A DNA stretch of 64,000 nucleotides from assembly GCF_000316035.1 (NCBI RefSeq), contig NZ_ANHX01000077.1, positions 1 to 64,000 on the forward strand, given 5' to 3'. This DNA comes from Paenibacillus sp. PAMC 26794. Its GTDB lineage: Bacteria; Bacillota; Bacilli; Paenibacillales; Paenibacillaceae. Under the pieces are notes generated by a model, which made no database searches, had not been told where the DNA came from, and saw only the letters and a list, made by a program, of their open reading frames with translations. Numbering within the stretch: position 1 is the first letter of the stretch; each line of letters opens with the position of its first letter. This document shows, piece by piece, positions 25,171 to 33,883 of the stretch. Made by a program: the position numbers and the translations under genes.

Positions 25171-25205
25171 GTTTCATCCTAAATAAATCCCCAGAGGTGT
25201 TGTAT

Positions 25206-26672
25206 ATGAAAAGTCAATTATTCATCCATTCAAACTCCGTTACGTTGCGTCCATTTAAGCTTGAAGATCAGGCTGCCGTGTATGCATTAACCCAACAACC
25301 TGAAATTACAGATGTCCTGCCAGATTGGAAGATGACCGAGGAGCAGTTGCGCGAATTTTTACAATTTGTCGTTGGCAGTTATGAACAGTTCAACCCGGAA
25401 GATATACGTATCCTGCTTGCCGTTGTACACAATAAAGATCAGCGTATCATTGGTTGGTGTGGCGTATTTCCAAATGACCTGCTGGATCGTGCTGACCGTG
25501 AAGTGGCCTACGCTATCTCCCGGGATTACCGGAATAAAGGATACATTACAGAGGCAGCTCGAGCCCTAACAGCATATTTATTTGAGCATACCTTGCTGGA
25601 TCGAATTGTGGGCATTGTGAAGCCCTTCAATCAGCCGTCACGCAAAGTTCTGGAGCATGCGGGTTTTCGTTATATCTCTCGCAGAATGCTTATGGACAAG
25701 GAGTGCTACGATTATTTTGAACTGCTCAAAGTAAAGTCCGAACCAGTGCAACCCAAGCAGATACATTCTGAAATACGCTTACGACGAGCACAGCAGGAAG
25801 ATGCTGTTGTACTTACAGAGATTTGCACTCGTGCTTTTGATCATGTCATAAAAGTCTGGGCGGATAATGAGAAGGATATCGATAACAATCTATGCCCGCC
25901 TGATTATTCGTCAGTTCGCATGCATCGTTACGTGATCCGTGAATGGGATTATTATGTTGTAGAATCAGATGGATGCGCTATTGGCGGAGTGAGTGTTAAC
26001 GTGCTTGGACGAAAACATGCCAGGATCGATAAGATCTATATTGATCCCGTATGCCAGGGCCGTGGCGTGGGAACTCAAGTCATGAGGCTTATTGAGGCTG
26101 AATTTCCGCAGATTGAAACCTGGAAGCTGGAGACCTCAGGTCGGCAGCTGGATAATCATCATTTTTACGAAAAAATGGGATATGTTCGTATCTATGCATC
26201 TGAGGATGAGTTTGGATATGAGAAAAACATGTCAATTGATCCTTTTGATCCAACATGTGATGAGACATTATCCAAGCACTCGGGTGAGTCAAAGGTGGTT
26301 GAATATGTTCAAGCTAATCTGGACTCGGTTCGTTACAGCACCAGTAATCTGACCAATAGTCGGATTACTGACTGCAACCTGAGTGGAAGCAAATTTACCA
26401 ATCTAAATATGACCAATATATTGCTGGCTGATTTACGCCTAACCGATAGCAAGATTGAATTCTGTGCTTTGGATGGCGTTCAATTCCAGGACACACATCT
26501 TGGATATGACCGTGTACCCATGCATTGGGCGCATTGTGATCTTGGGGGAAGTCGTTTTATCGATTGTGATCTATCTGGGGTTCAGTTGGAACAGTGTCAA
26601 GTGACCGGGATGAAGATTAATGGAGTAGAAGTAGAGAAATTACTTGCAGCCTATGAGGCTATGAAGTCCTGA
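25206..26672 (+). CDS. Double GNAT acetyltransferase with pentapeptide-like tail
   Basis: 488-residue fusion. Residues 1-175 form a RimJ/RimL-type GNAT domain (SVTLRPFKLEDQAAVYALT, YAISRDYRNKGYITEAARAL, NQPSRKVLEHAGF). Residues about 185-345 form a second GNAT domain (IRLRRAQQEDAVVLTEI, IDPVCQGRGVGTQVMRLIEA, HHFYEKMGYVR). The last 110 residues carry repeated five-residue units of the type (N/D)LxxSxF (SNLTNSRITDCNLSGSKF, CDLGGSRFIDCDLSG), a pentapeptide-like beta helix. Each GNAT keeps its acetyl-CoA loop (RNKGY, QGRGVG). ATG 25206 has AGAGGTG seven bases before it. Confidence 0.85.
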   Translation: MKSQLFIHSNSVTLRPFKLEDQAAVYALTQQPEITDVLPDWKMTEEQLREFLQFVVGSYEQFNPEDIRILLAVVHNKDQRIIGWCGVFPNDLLDRADREVAYAISRDYRNKGYITEAARALTAYLFEHTLLDRIVGIVKPFNQPSRKVLEHAGFRYISRRMLMDKECYDYFELLKVKSEPVQPKQIHSEIRLRRAQQEDAVVLTEICTRAFDHVIKVWADNEKDIDNNLCPPDYSSVRMHRYVIREWDYYVVESDGCAIGGVSVNVLGRKHARIDKIYIDPVCQGRGVGTQVMRLIEAEFPQIETWKLETSGRQLDNHHFYEKMGYVRIYASEDEFGYEKNMSIDPFDPTCDETLSKHSGESKVVEYVQANLDSVRYSTSNLTNSRITDCNLSGSKFTNLNMTNILLADLRLTDSKIEFCALDGVQFQDTHLGYDRVPMHWAHCDLGGSRFIDCDLSGVQLEQCQVTGMKINGVEVEKLLAAYEAMKS

Positions 26673-26673
26673 A

Positions 26674-26766
26674 AGGCGCCTCGTTGCCTTCTTACTGTCC
26701 GGCGAAGCACCATTTATTAATGGAGCTATTATTCCAATCGATGGTGCACAGTCAGCCAAATATTGA
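26674..26766 (+). pseudogene. C-terminal fragment of a short-chain dehydrogenase
   Basis: 30 codons ending at TGA 26764-26766 reading LVAFLLSGEAPFINGAIIPI then DGAQSAKY, the standard end of a classical SDR (FLxSxEAxFINGxxIPxDGG). Nothing else of the gene remains: the GNAT fusion gene stops at 26670-26672, immediately before it. It is a deletion scar. Confidence 0.75.
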
Positions 26767-26806
26767 TCCCATAATCAAAGCATATATCGAAGCGACATAG
26801 ATATAA

Positions 26807-26853
26807 CAAAGAACGCCCTTTTCCGGCCATTGTGCGGGGGGCGTTCTTTTTCA
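26807..26853. terminator. Bidirectional terminator
   Basis: AAAGAACGCCC pairs with GGGGCGTTCTTT, with T-runs on both strands. It ends the minus-strand MocR-Ddl-GNAT operon and anything coming from the plus strand. Confidence 0.9.
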
Positions 26854-26882
26854 TATCCTCCAGATAACGTATCATCCTCAGA

Positions 26883-27341
26883 TTAAGTGTGCTGTAGAAT
26901 CTGCGGCTTTTTGCTAAACCCGGTACTCCCGGCTGTAAAGCCCATCTGACGATAGAATTCATGTGCAGCTTCACGTTCTGGGCGATTGCCACTGTTCAGA
27001 GACAAGGAATCCACGTTATGCGTGGCTGCCCATTGCTCAGCTTCAAGAATGAGCTGACGGCCGATGCCTGAGCCCCTGAACTGGTCGTGTACAACCAATG
27101 CCAAGATGCGGCAGTGTCTTCCGTTCTTTTCATATAGATAAGACGTCTGTAATCCGATCAGTCCAACTACGCGTCCGCGTGCTTCAGCAACCAATGTGGT
27201 AAAGTTTGCGTCGGCAGAGATGTGGGTGTAGCGCTCTTCCATCTCGGCGTACGTGGTGGGATAACCAAGTTGGTCCATCAGAATGACCATATCTTGCAGA
27301 TCGGTAGGGGAGCTATGTCTAATCGTTACATCGAGGCTCAT
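26883..27341 (-). CDS. GNAT N-acetyltransferase
   Basis: 152-residue acetyl-CoA-dependent acetyltransferase. IRHSSPTDLQDMVILMDQLG at the start, then VVGLIGLQTSYL, and the acetyl-CoA loop LALVVHDQFRGSGIGRQLI near residue 85, ending with HEFYRQMGF. It overlaps the upstream ligase gene by four bases (ATGA), so the two are translationally coupled. The substrate is unknown; the context suggests an amino acid, dipeptide or cell-wall precursor (inference). Confidence 0.85.
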   Translation of the reverse strand: MSLDVTIRHSSPTDLQDMVILMDQLGYPTTYAEMEERYTHISADANFTTLVAEARGRVVGLIGLQTSYLYEKNGRHCRILALVVHDQFRGSGIGRQLILEAEQWAATHNVDSLSLNSGNRPEREAAHEFYRQMGFTAGSTGFSKKPQILQHT

Positions 27342-28258
27342 AATGTTGTATCCTCCTTGGGTCTTTCCTTCAACGAAAGTTCAATAATGGTATCCAGCAG
27401 CTCTGCAAAAGAAATGCCTGCAGCGGCTGCACTTTTGGGCAGCAGACTGTTACGGGTAAGACCCGGCAGCGTGTTCACTTCAAGCACATACGGCATGCCT
27501 TCCCGAATCATCATATCCACGCGAGCGTAGACGCTACATTTGAGCACCTGATAACAGGCCAAGGCCGCGGCTTCGACGCGATGGTGAAGGTCCACAGGCA
27601 ATTGCACAACCTGCTCATCGGCTCCGTGGTCATCGTATTTGGAAGAATAATCGAAAAACTCGGCGTTCGAACGTATGGAGATCACCGGCAGCATCTTACC
27701 ATCCAGAATGGCACAGGTAATCTCCTCACCTTCGATATACTGTTCAATCATGACCGTATCATCCCAGGCGAGGGCAGCCTCCACAGCAGCTGGCAGGGCG
27801 GAAGCTTCCTTCACCACTTGGGTTCCAATGCTGGAACCGCCTGAATTGGGTTTGACCACCACGGGGTACGTTAATTGTTGAACAGCAATAGAGGATAGTT
27901 CCTTCATATGGCTCACCCGCAGCCATTCTCCAGTAAGTACACCTGCATGTTGCATGAGCTGTTTGGACATGTCTTTATCCATGCATACACTGCTTGCCAG
28001 CACACCACAGCCTGTGTAGGGAATACCCAGAGATTCCAGTGTGCCTTGGACCGTACCGTCTTCGCCGTATTTGCCATGCAGGGCAAGCAGTGCCACATCG
28101 ATCCCCGCTGACTTGTCGATTAGATCGCGCTTGGTATTCAGCTCAATGGGCACAACCTCGTAATTGTCTCTATTCAGATTCGCAATCATCTCCTGTCCGG
28201 TGAGCAGTGAAATATCCCGCTCTGAAGATGTACCGCCCATAATCACGCCAACTTTCAT
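27338..28258 (-). CDS. ddl: D-alanine--D-alanine ligase
   Basis: ATP-grasp ligase of 306 residues that joins two D-alanines for the peptidoglycan stem peptide. VGVIMGGTSSERDISLLTG at the N-terminus, LHGKYGEDGTVQGTLE near 60, ATP-binding VVKPNSGGSSIG near 137, and the C-terminal metal/active-site part VDMMIREGMPYVLEVNTLPG with Glu and Asn ligands (about 250-270). Ribosome site AAGGAGG. It starts 12 bases after the MocR-type regulator ends and overlaps the following GNAT gene. Length fits the shorter DdlB-type ligases. Whether this is the main or an accessory Ddl cannot be told from the window. Confidence 0.9.
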   Translation of the reverse strand: MKVGVIMGGTSSERDISLLTGQEMIANLNRDNYEVVPIELNTKRDLIDKSAGIDVALLALHGKYGEDGTVQGTLESLGIPYTGCGVLASSVCMDKDMSKQLMQHAGVLTGEWLRVSHMKELSSIAVQQLTYPVVVKPNSGGSSIGTQVVKEASALPAAVEAALAWDDTVMIEQYIEGEEITCAILDGKMLPVISIRSNAEFFDYSSKYDDHGADEQVVQLPVDLHHRVEAAALACYQVLKCSVYARVDMMIREGMPYVLEVNTLPGLTRNSLLPKSAAAAGISFAELLDTIIELSLKERPKEDTTL

Positions 28259-28270
28259 GTGAAATCCTCC

Positions 28271-29722
28271 TTATCTCATTTGAGCTGCTGTCTCGCCAAT
28301 GATGCGAATGCCTTTACGTATATTGTCATCGCTGACTCTGGAGAAACCCAGACGCATCGTGTTTACACCCTGACCGGGTTCCAGATAAAAGGTATCCCCT
28401 GGTGTGAACGTTACACCTTTCACTTTACAGGCCGCCAGCAGTTCACGGGTTCTGTATTCGGACGGGAACTGCACGAACAGATGCAGACCACCCGCACCGG
28501 AAATCCTGCACATTGGCAGATGCTGCTTCAGGCAACGCACAACCAATTCATATTTTCGCTTATACTCCGTGCGGGCTCGCTTCAAATATTTCTCGAAATT
28601 ACCGTTGCTCAGATATTGATACAATAACGATTGGTCCAGCGTGGAGGTATGGATGCTGCGTGCCCGTTTCATACTCTCCAGATAATCAATCAGCGCCGCA
28701 TCCGCAATAATCCAACCTACCCGCAGACCTGGGAACAGGACTTTGGAGAAGCTGCCCAGATACACCAGTCCATTGCCTTTGCCCATACTGGCGATCAGGG
28801 GAGAGACATGCGAACCGGAATAGCGCAATTCTTCGTTGAATCCGTCCTCAATGATGGGTACCTGATACTTGTTCATCAACCGGATGATCTCTACCCGTTT
28901 CGCAGGGGACGTCACAATCCCAGTTGGATTGTGATAGGAGGGCACGAGATATGCCAGATCATATGGACTTGCCTCAAGTTCATGTTCCAGTTGCTTCAAG
29001 TCCAGGCCATCCGGCTCCATATTCACACCGGTCAGGTGGAACTGGTGCAGCTTCAGATTTTTGATCGCCGTGTGGTGCGTTGGATTCTCGCAGAGCGCTT
29101 TTCCGCTTTTTTTGCGCAACGCTCCAAGCACCAGATCGAAACCTTCCGTGAATCCGTTGGTGATCAGAATGTCCTTGCCACGGAGGTCGACACCTTTGTT
29201 CTCCATATAACGTAGTAAATAGTTCATCAGCGGTCTGTATCCTTGCGCATATCCGTAATTCAGCAGTACTTCGCCTTCAAGTGACATGCGATCCAGAAAA
29301 GCCCGTTTCACGTTGTGCAGATCGAACAGCTTTTCATCCGGTGCTATGCTGGTAAACGATATCTCGCCGCGCTCCGCTCCGGAGCCATGCTTCATCAGAT
29401 CGTACTGCTCTGCCTGAATTGCATACTCGCTTACCTCTGTCGTCCAGTCCAGTTCCCAGTTCGCTGCTGCCTCAGGTGTTTCGATGGAGGCACTGACGTA
29501 ATTGCCCTTGCCTTTGACTGCATAAATCAGACCTTCATCTTCAAGCTCGGCATAAGCGAGCAGGACCGTGCTGCGACTAACCTTCATGAGTGTACTGAGT
29601 TCACGGGTCGAGGGCAGCTTTTGTTTGGCTTGCAGGCCGCCTTTGAGCATTAATCGCTTCATATAATCTTTGACTTGTATATATACAGGGCGGTCCTCCG
29701 TCAGTTGCAGATCGGAATACAT
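28271..29722 (-). CDS. MocR-type (GntR-HTH plus aminotransferase) regulator, DdlR-like
   Basis: 483-residue PLP-dependent transcription regulator. N-terminal GntR winged helix (about 10-75: VYIQVKDYMKRLMLKGGLQA, LPSTRELSTLMKVSRST), then a class I aminotransferase-fold domain (from about 110) that keeps the PLP lysine region LGSFSKVLFPGLRVGW and the YLVPSYHNPTG motif. Start ATG 29722 follows GAGGGAG by seven bases; the longer frame to 29875 is not used. Genes of this type next to ddl are known as DdlR in Brevibacillus and Clostridioides and control ddl; D-Ala or D-Ala-D-Ala would be the likely effector. First gene of the operon. Confidence 0.85.
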   Translation of the reverse strand: MYSDLQLTEDRPVYIQVKDYMKRLMLKGGLQAKQKLPSTRELSTLMKVSRSTVLLAYAELEDEGLIYAVKGKGNYVSASIETPEAAANWELDWTTEVSEYAIQAEQYDLMKHGSGAERGEISFTSIAPDEKLFDLHNVKRAFLDRMSLEGEVLLNYGYAQGYRPLMNYLLRYMENKGVDLRGKDILITNGFTEGFDLVLGALRKKSGKALCENPTHHTAIKNLKLHQFHLTGVNMEPDGLDLKQLEHELEASPYDLAYLVPSYHNPTGIVTSPAKRVEIIRLMNKYQVPIIEDGFNEELRYSGSHVSPLIASMGKGNGLVYLGSFSKVLFPGLRVGWIIADAALIDYLESMKRARSIHTSTLDQSLLYQYLSNGNFEKYLKRARTEYKRKYELVVRCLKQHLPMCRISGAGGLHLFVQFPSEYRTRELLAACKVKGVTFTPGDTFYLEPGQGVNTMRLGFSRVSDDNIRKGIRIIGETAAQMR

Positions 29723-30396
29723 CCCATCACTCCCTCTACTGGTATCTTGCCATATTATAAACCCTGCAGAAAGAACCACGATACCTCTGTTTCCCTGAGA
29801 GTGTGGTTGGTTGTTCGCACAAACGCAAAAAAGCCCTGGCAGTATGCCGGGGCCTGGTGGTGAAACTTGATCCATTTTCTATAGTACTGCTGCTATAATT
29901 TCTACAGTTGCATTGCATGACTAGTCTCTCTAGGATCGATAGCTATCTGACCTTCTACGTGTGTCTATTAAAATTCAGTACGACTATAATTGCAGGCTTT
30001 CTCGGTGATACTTAAAATCTACAGTGAATCATGAATCTAGGTCTTTCTAAGTTTGCTTGCTGCAAGGGTCGATTAGATGATGAATCCACAATCTATAAGC
30101 TAGGGTTCTTGCTAACTGTACTCTTGTCGTGATCACATAACAGAATTCAGCATGAAAAAGAGTTTCAATCATAGGGTACAATAGACGAAGGTAGATATAA
30201 AGACGTATGTCTCAGTGCCCAATTTCTTCCTCATACCCCTATAGTACCACTTTGAATCAGGGAAGTTAACCTTTTTTTTGAAATATTTGTCGTAATAGCG
30301 AAAATTGCGTGAATTGTACTTCATATAGATTGAAATGGTGTCCCTTTATAATATGTGATAGGATGAAAACCTATAGATAATGAGGAAGTGAGCCTA
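29723..30396. other. 674-bp region without recognised genes
   Basis: Left part: leader and promoter of the MocR gene, with -10 TATAAT (complement of 29754-29759) but no -35 match, as expected for an activator-dependent promoter. A minus-strand terminator lies at 29827-29853. From 29860 to 30330 I see only AT-rich, stop-filled sequence with no dyads or repeats that stand out. The ribosome site for the GIY-YIG gene is at its right end. Confidence 0.5.
29827..29853 (-). terminator. Minus-strand terminator upstream of the MocR gene
   Basis: On the minus strand GCCCCGGCA and TGCCAGGGC pair around TAC, followed by six T. No minus-strand gene lies between it and 31876, whose own unit reads away through another terminator. 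It could be an attenuator in the MocR leader or the end of a small RNA. Confidence 0.7.
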
Positions 30397-30753
30397 TTGA
30401 TTAATATTACCGTGCCAACACCGGATGTAACCATCACAAAGCAGGTTGATCCACAGCTTAGCCACATTTATGGATTTACTGATTTTCACCTGATTACCCG
30501 GGAACTAGGCGGGATTTTCATGTTTTACAATGCCGCTGGAGAGTTGTTATTTGTCGGGAAAGCACGAAAATTAAGACCACGTATCAAAAAGCATTTTGAA
30601 GACACGGTATCACCAATGAAGAATCACCGCGAGGAAGTAACAAAGATCGAAGTATGCCTAGTTGAAGATCCGGTAGATCGTGAAATTTACGAGACCTATA
30701 TCATCAACACAATGCGTGCGAAATACAATGTAGATAAAGTCTTGTACAAATAA
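30397..30753 (+). CDS. GIY-YIG nuclease-family protein
   Basis: 118-residue protein with a GIY-YIG fold: GGIFMFYNAAGELLFVGKAR, where GGIFMFYN and LLFVGKA stand for the GIY and YIG strands, followed by LRPRIKKHF and a later Glu (ETYIINTMRAKYN). The second Tyr of YIG is Phe here (LFVGKA), as in several stand-alone members. No extra DNA-binding domain, so the target is unknown. TTG 30397 is preferred (GAGGAA about 9 bases upstream) over GTG 30388, which overlaps that site. Confidence 0.7.
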   Translation: MINITVPTPDVTITKQVDPQLSHIYGFTDFHLITRELGGIFMFYNAAGELLFVGKARKLRPRIKKHFEDTVSPMKNHREEVTKIEVCLVEDPVDREIYETYIINTMRAKYNVDKVLYK

Positions 30754-30960
30754 GAAGCTTAAAAAACACATGAACATGCAATGTCTGGGACATATGTCCT
30801 AAGAGTTGCACCAGTGGGTAAGGATGTAATCGAAGGATTGCGTCCGATTCCTTCTGGTGCCATCCCGATCTTTTCGAGGGAGTAGCTTGTAGAATTGAAA
30901 CGTAGTAAGTCCAAGCCTAGTATCACAGATATACCAAATACATATGAAGAGGTGATTGTG

Positions 30961-31707
30961 TTGATCGGTCGTAGCGGTAACCCTACACTTAAAGACAGCA
31001 CGTTTGATAACAAAGGATATGGAGAAGATCGGTATCAGAATTACATGACGATCAACGGCACGGTGAACAAAGCATTTATTACGCTGGTGATCCTGCTGGG
31101 CAGTGCATTTGCAACATGGATGATGTTTTTTAACGGACAACAAGTGATGCCGCTCGCTTATGGCGGATTGATCGTTGGTTTCATTCTGGCACTTGTGATT
31201 TCGTTCAAACCCGTAGCGGCACCTTATCTGGTACCGGTCTATGCCGTGGCAGAAGGGCTATTCCTGGGCGCACTCTCAGCAACCTATGAGTCACTTTATA
31301 ACGGAATTACCTTGCAGGCGGCCCTGTTGACCATGGCTGTATTCATCGCCCTGCTGATGGCATACAAAACCAGATTGATCAAAGCTACGGAGAATTTCAA
31401 GCTGGGTGTTGTGGCTGCAACCGGCGGTATCATGATTATGTATCTGCTGAGCTTTGTACTGAGTTTCTTCGGCATTTCGATTCCTTATCTGCATGATAAC
31501 AGCTTGATCGGCATCGGTATTTCGGTCGTTATCGTCATTGTGGCTGCCCTCAATCTGGTCCTTGACTTTGACTTCATCGAGGGTGGTGCTGAACGTGGTG
31601 CGCCCAAGTATATGGAGTGGTACGGTGCATTTGGATTGATGGTTACACTGGTATGGCTGTACATTGAGATCATCCGATTGCTTGGCAAATTGCGGAGTCG
31701 GAATTAG
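30961..31707 (+). CDS. Bax inhibitor-1/YccA family membrane protein
   Basis: 248-residue seven-helix membrane protein of the BI-1/YetJ family; relatives are pH-gated calcium leak channels or quality-control factors. A short cytoplasmic N-terminus (IGRSGNPTLKDSTFDNKGYG), then FITLVILLGSAFATWMMFF, further helices, and the conserved C-terminal Asp pair region LNLVLDFDFIEGG. TTG 30961 is chosen with AGAGGTG six bases before; the open frame starts at 30895 without a ribosome site. Monocistronic. Confidence 0.85.
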   Translation: MIGRSGNPTLKDSTFDNKGYGEDRYQNYMTINGTVNKAFITLVILLGSAFATWMMFFNGQQVMPLAYGGLIVGFILALVISFKPVAAPYLVPVYAVAEGLFLGALSATYESLYNGITLQAALLTMAVFIALLMAYKTRLIKATENFKLGVVAATGGIMIMYLLSFVLSFFGISIPYLHDNSLIGIGISVVIVIVAALNLVLDFDFIEGGAERGAPKYMEWYGAFGLMVTLVWLYIEIIRLLGKLRSRN

Positions 31708-31754
31708 TCCTATTCAATACGTCAGAGACGTAAACGGAGTGTGGATTTAAAGCT

Positions 31755-31793
31755 AAAAAGCTAACGCGTGATACTCACGTCGTTAGCTTTTTT
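31755..31793. terminator. Bidirectional terminator
   Basis: Perfect AAAAAGCTAACG / CGTTAGCTTTTT stem with an inner GTGA..TCAC pairing. It lies between the converging BI-1 and phosphopantetheinyl transferase genes. Confidence 0.9.
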
Positions 31794-31875
31794 GATTAAC
31801 ATTAGCAAGTATTTTCTTAATGGAAGCCTCTTACAAAACTCAACTGATTCCAATTCGTTGAGGCCTAGCACCACT

Positions 31876-32562
31876 CTATACTAACTCTGTATACAGATCC
31901 TCCAAGGTTACGATTTCCGGCTTGCTTGGCAGTTCTCCCCAAGCCGAACATGCCGCAAGCATATGTCCATCATCCAGTCGCTGACTGAGAAAGAGATATG
32001 TCTCGGCCTGTTTGCAATGCCAATCTTCCCGTTCATCAGGTAGGATGGCGAAGGAATCCAGTGGTATGGACAACCCCATACCCACTGCCTTGATATAACT
32101 TTCCTTCAGCGTCCATAGACGGTAGAAGGTCTCCAGCCGACGATCATCAGGCTCGGCGGCCAAGAACTGGCTCTCCTTAGGAGAGAAGAAACGCTCTGCA
32201 ATCTGTATGTCAATTGGAGCTATTTTTTCCACATCCACGCCCAGTTCATCTGTACTGCCAGAGATTAGAGCAATCCAATCACCAGAATGGGAGACGTTGA
32301 ATTGTACATCCGAATGGTGGCTGAGTGAAGGTTTGCCGTAGGAATTACGGGTAAAAGAAAGTTCAGCAGGTCTTAGTCCAGTTAACTTGCTCAAAGTCAC
32401 ACGAGTCAATATCTCGCCCAGCACGGAGCGATACGCGTCAGCCTGACGCACAAAACGCGAAGCCTGAGCACGTCGCTCGGCAGAAACTTGCGACAGCAAT
32501 TGGTTCCAGTTCGCCTCGGGCAATACTTCTGGAACTTGGAGTACACGAATAGTTATCATCAT
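31876..32562 (-). CDS. Sfp-type 4'-phosphopantetheinyl transferase
   Basis: 228-residue enzyme that moves the phosphopantetheine arm of CoA onto carrier-protein serines, activating NRPS, PKS or fatty acid synthases. Motifs: NSYGKPSL near 75, VQFNVSHSGDWIALI, LGVDVEKI near 109 (Mg-binding Asp and Glu), FFSPKE and FYRLWTLKESYIKAVGMGL near 150. It is of full Sfp length. No carrier-protein synthase lies in the window, so it acts in trans. Followed on the same strand direction by nothing; the arylamine acetyltransferase lies upstream with 160 bp between. Confidence 0.9.
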   Translation of the reverse strand: MMITIRVLQVPEVLPEANWNQLLSQVSAERRAQASRFVRQADAYRSVLGEILTRVTLSKLTGLRPAELSFTRNSYGKPSLSHHSDVQFNVSHSGDWIALISGSTDELGVDVEKIAPIDIQIAERFFSPKESQFLAAEPDDRRLETFYRLWTLKESYIKAVGMGLSIPLDSFAILPDEREDWHCKQAETYLFLSQRLDDGHMLAACSAWGELPSKPEIVTLEDLYTELV

Positions 32563-32722
32563 TAATCACCTGAGGACATATTCGGCGCGGATCAGTAACT
32601 TTCCTTTATATGGAACGTCCCCTCAACTCTTCCTCCCAAATCATCACTATACGGATGCCCCTAACAAGCAAGCCGGTTGTCTCGTTTTTCATGTTAAGGG
32701 CTCGGGTTCTGCATCTTCCTCT

Positions 32723-33595
32723 TCATGCTTCCTGTACTCGTTTCCATTCTATATGTGCAGCCTGCACTCGCTCCCACATATCTTGACATTCCAGTTCGCT
32801 GTAATTCACCAAGGGTTCATGGAATATTTCAGTTAATACGTTACGCCACTCGGTATAATTCCGGATCTCCGTTTTCTGGATTCCTTCGATATCATGTGTT
32901 CGGAGCATACATCCACGTAATTCATGACTGCGGATCTCATCCCGCTGACGAAGTAAAAATACGTTATGCCAAGGTGATTCGGCCGCCCGACTGTAGAATT
33001 CATGTTTGGGAATGAACTCCCCCAGATCGTGGACTACCTCGGGAGCATAGTCGACTCCTTCACTGGGCCCAATCGGCTCGTACTCAAGCCGCCATCCCCC
33101 AGCCACAACAGATGATGGTATCAATTGGTACGTGAACGGAGCTGAACCATAGGTTCCATAACGAAGTGGCAGAGGTTCAAAGGGCATTCCGCCGAGACCT
33201 ACATCTACAATCCAGCGCTCAACTGTCGGGTCAGCATCCGGCAGAAGCACAGATAGACCGAGATGGAATGAATTCACACGGGGTTGTTCCCCATGAGGCT
33301 GTACTCCCCCGCGATGCCAATCAACCGTATAACCCAGCGAGTGGAGAAGAACACTAAATGCACCATTTAGATGAAAGCAGTAGCCGCTGCGTCCCTGTAC
33401 TATAAGTTGAATCGATTCTTGAAGACTGATTCCCGCAGGACGACCAGCAAAAATATCGACCGTTTGCCAGGATAAATATTGGACATGTGCTCGCTGGAGT
33501 TCAAATAAGAATTCCAGTGTAGGTTTCTTTATAACATCAATGCCGATCCGTTTCAGATAGGCCTGTATTTCAGCTGTATTCAATAGTTCAATCAT
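32723..33595 (-). CDS. Arylamine N-acetyltransferase
   Basis: 290-residue NAT-family cysteine enzyme that moves acetyl from acetyl-CoA to arylamines or hydrazines; relatives also form amides in rifamycin-type synthesis. The catalytic triad is visible: Cys in GRSGYCFHLNGAF, His in VNSFHLGLSVL and Asp in WIVDVGLGGMPFEPLPL. The usual RGGYCFE is GRSGYCFH here. ATG 33595 follows GAGGTGA by five bases, whereas GTG 33604 lies inside that ribosome site. Upstream of the Sfp-type gene on the same strand. Confidence 0.9.
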   Translation of the reverse strand: MIELLNTAEIQAYLKRIGIDVIKKPTLEFLFELQRAHVQYLSWQTVDIFAGRPAGISLQESIQLIVQGRSGYCFHLNGAFSVLLHSLGYTVDWHRGGVQPHGEQPRVNSFHLGLSVLLPDADPTVERWIVDVGLGGMPFEPLPLRYGTYGSAPFTYQLIPSSVVAGGWRLEYEPIGPSEGVDYAPEVVHDLGEFIPKHEFYSRAAESPWHNVFLLRQRDEIRSHELRGCMLRTHDIEGIQKTEIRNYTEWRNVLTEIFHEPLVNYSELECQDMWERVQAAHIEWKRVQEA

Positions 33596-33883
33596 TCTTA
33601 TCACCTCACGTCATATAGTGGGCTGCATGTGGTAGTTATAAACTTCTGCTGCCCTGAGTTCATTGTAAAAGTGAACGGATGAAAACAACATCATCAGTTG
33701 AGCAGATTGTAACGGTACAATTATTGAACAAAGCCTTTAAAATCATCGCAAGAGTTAAACATTGTTTTGATGCAATCAAAATACAATATATGGATGAGCT
33801 ATTACTTTTTCCGGGGTATGCTAACCCTTTGGAGTGGATATAGGTTAGAATATAGATAGATAGCAGGATTAGGAGATGGAAAA

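Noticed and set aside
30781-30885. 34-codon ORF beginning MSGTYVLRVAP between GIY-YIG and BI-1 genes
   Set aside because: No ribosome site and no visible coupling to the next gene.
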